From the NCBI GenBank assembly GCA_946402595.1, contig CAMIWY010000077.1:1-6650 (forward strand): a DNA stretch of 6,650 nucleotides, in the 5' to 3' direction. The notes beneath the pieces were generated by a model. That model searched no databases and was not told where the DNA came from. It saw only the letters and a program-made list of their open reading frames with translations. Below, one piece after another: positions 6,040 through 6,650 of this stretch. Within the stretch, counting starts at the first letter, position 1. Every line of letters begins with the position of its first letter. Source of the stretch: an uncultured Clostridia bacterium (GTDB lineage Bacteria; Bacillota; Clostridia; Peptostreptococcales; Anaerovoracaceae). Made by a program: the position numbers and the translations under genes.

Positions 6040-6650
6040 TTACTTCTTTTTAGGCTTGAGCACTACCTCTCCGGCTCTTCCGCCTACATACTTTCCTTCT
6101 TCCAGTACAGGCTGTCCGTTTATGTATACGTACTCAATGCCCTCAGGTCTGAAATCAGGTTTGTCCTCGTTGACCTTCATATTGTCGAGGTCTATGACAG
6201 TGATGTCTGCCTTATATCCCGGCTTCAGGTATCCTCTCTCAGGGATCTGATAACGGTCAGCAGTCAGGCCGGTCATCTTGCGGACAACCTTCTGGATAGG
6301 AATTCCATCTTTCATAGCCAACAGGAAGAACTGCGGGAAGGTCTGGAATGCAGCTATGTTCTGAAGACCCTTCTCCTCTACCCACGCATCAGTCATGAAT
6401 ACCGAGAGTTCATCGTTCATCAGGCGGCGTACGATGTCTGCATTGTAGTACTTGCCGAGGTAGATGCTGCCGGCTCTGTTCGACAGGTCGACCAGCTTGA
6501 GGTACATGTCGAGGTTGTCGAGGCCTTCCTCAGCAGCGCACTGCGGGATCGTTTTGCCCTCATACTCAGGATGATCATCAGAGATGTACGCAACGACCAT
6601 GTCGTCCCAGTCGATGCCGAGCACCTTGCGGTACATGAGTATCGTCATCT
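6040..6650 (-). CDS. N-acyl-D-amino-acid deacylase (D-aminoacylase)-like amidohydrolase, C-terminal part
   Basis: Only the last roughly 203 codons are in the window. The frame is open through the right edge, so the ATG at 6648 is almost certainly internal, and the family is usually about 500-570 residues long. These metal-dependent amidohydrolases have a TIM-barrel fold and usually cleave the acyl group from N-acyl-D-amino acids. Numbering from the ATG at 6648, the segment HPEYEGKTIPQCAAEEGLDN (26-45) matches the family's 'grsl.eiA...g.dp.d' region. VFMTDAW (83-89) corresponds to the conserved strand with the metal/catalytic Asp (here D87). RGYLKPGYKADITVIDLD (138-155) and the following PEGIEYVYINGQPV (168-181) are the typical small beta-sandwich that ends amidohydrolases. 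It is convergent with trpB2. The N-terminal metal ligands cannot be checked here, so substrate is inferred and dihydropyrimidinase-like relatives are less likely but not excluded. Confidence 0.85.
   Translation of the reverse strand, partial: MTILMYRKVLGIDWDDMVVAYISDDHPEYEGKTIPQCAAEEGLDNLDMYLKLVDLSNRAGSIYLGKYYNADIVRRLMNDELSVFMTDAWVEEKGLQNIAAFQTFPQFFLLAMKDGIPIQKVVRKMTGLTADRYQIPERGYLKPGYKADITVIDLDNMKVNEDKPDFRPEGIEYVYINGQPVLEEGKYVGGRAGEVVLKPKKK

Overview
The window looks like a stretch of chromosome from an anaerobic Firmicute, probably class Clostridia. Three things support this: a tryptophan T-box leader, a type 2 (Firmicutes-style) GalT, and TrpB2, a Na+/phosphate symporter fused to PhoU and a D-aminoacylase-like hydrolase that all read like clostridial versions. 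Base composition is near-balanced and no mobile element, CRISPR array, tRNA or rRNA is visible. Species cannot be named from the sequence alone.

Layout. Positions 1-186 contain no convincing gene but hold a 120-nt imperfect foldback (57-176) just beyond the 3' end of the first gene. A Na+/Pi symporter with a PhoU tail follows on the minus strand (187-1944). Its 5' leader (about 2147-1945) carries a promoter, a structured element that resembles the yybP-ykoY (Mn2+) riboswitch family, and an intrinsic terminator that overlaps the element's closing helix. Upstream, also on the minus strand, is galT (2242-3723). A divergent intergenic region (3724-4059) separates galT from a plus-strand unit made of an extended -10 promoter (3998-4026), a complete tryptophan-specific T-box (4060-4354) and trpB2 (4479-5846), closed by a strong terminator (5894-5954). 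A convergent minus-strand gene, the C-terminal part of an N-acyl-D-amino-acid deacylase-like amidohydrolase, runs off the right edge (6040-6650).

How it works together. The genes are metabolically unrelated: phosphate uptake, the Leloir pathway, tryptophan synthesis from indole, and acyl-D-amino-acid hydrolysis. Each seems to be its own transcription unit. The main interest is RNA-level control. Two of the three complete genes sit behind attenuators in which a ligand-stabilised or tRNA-stabilised helix competes with an intrinsic terminator. The T-box assignment is firm because the specifier codon (UGG) and the tRNA-acceptor-pairing bulge (UGGC, matching a G discriminator base) both point to tRNA-Trp. 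The class of the riboswitch-like leader is less certain, and a phosphate symporter is not the textbook target of the family it resembles. No wholly new system was recognised.
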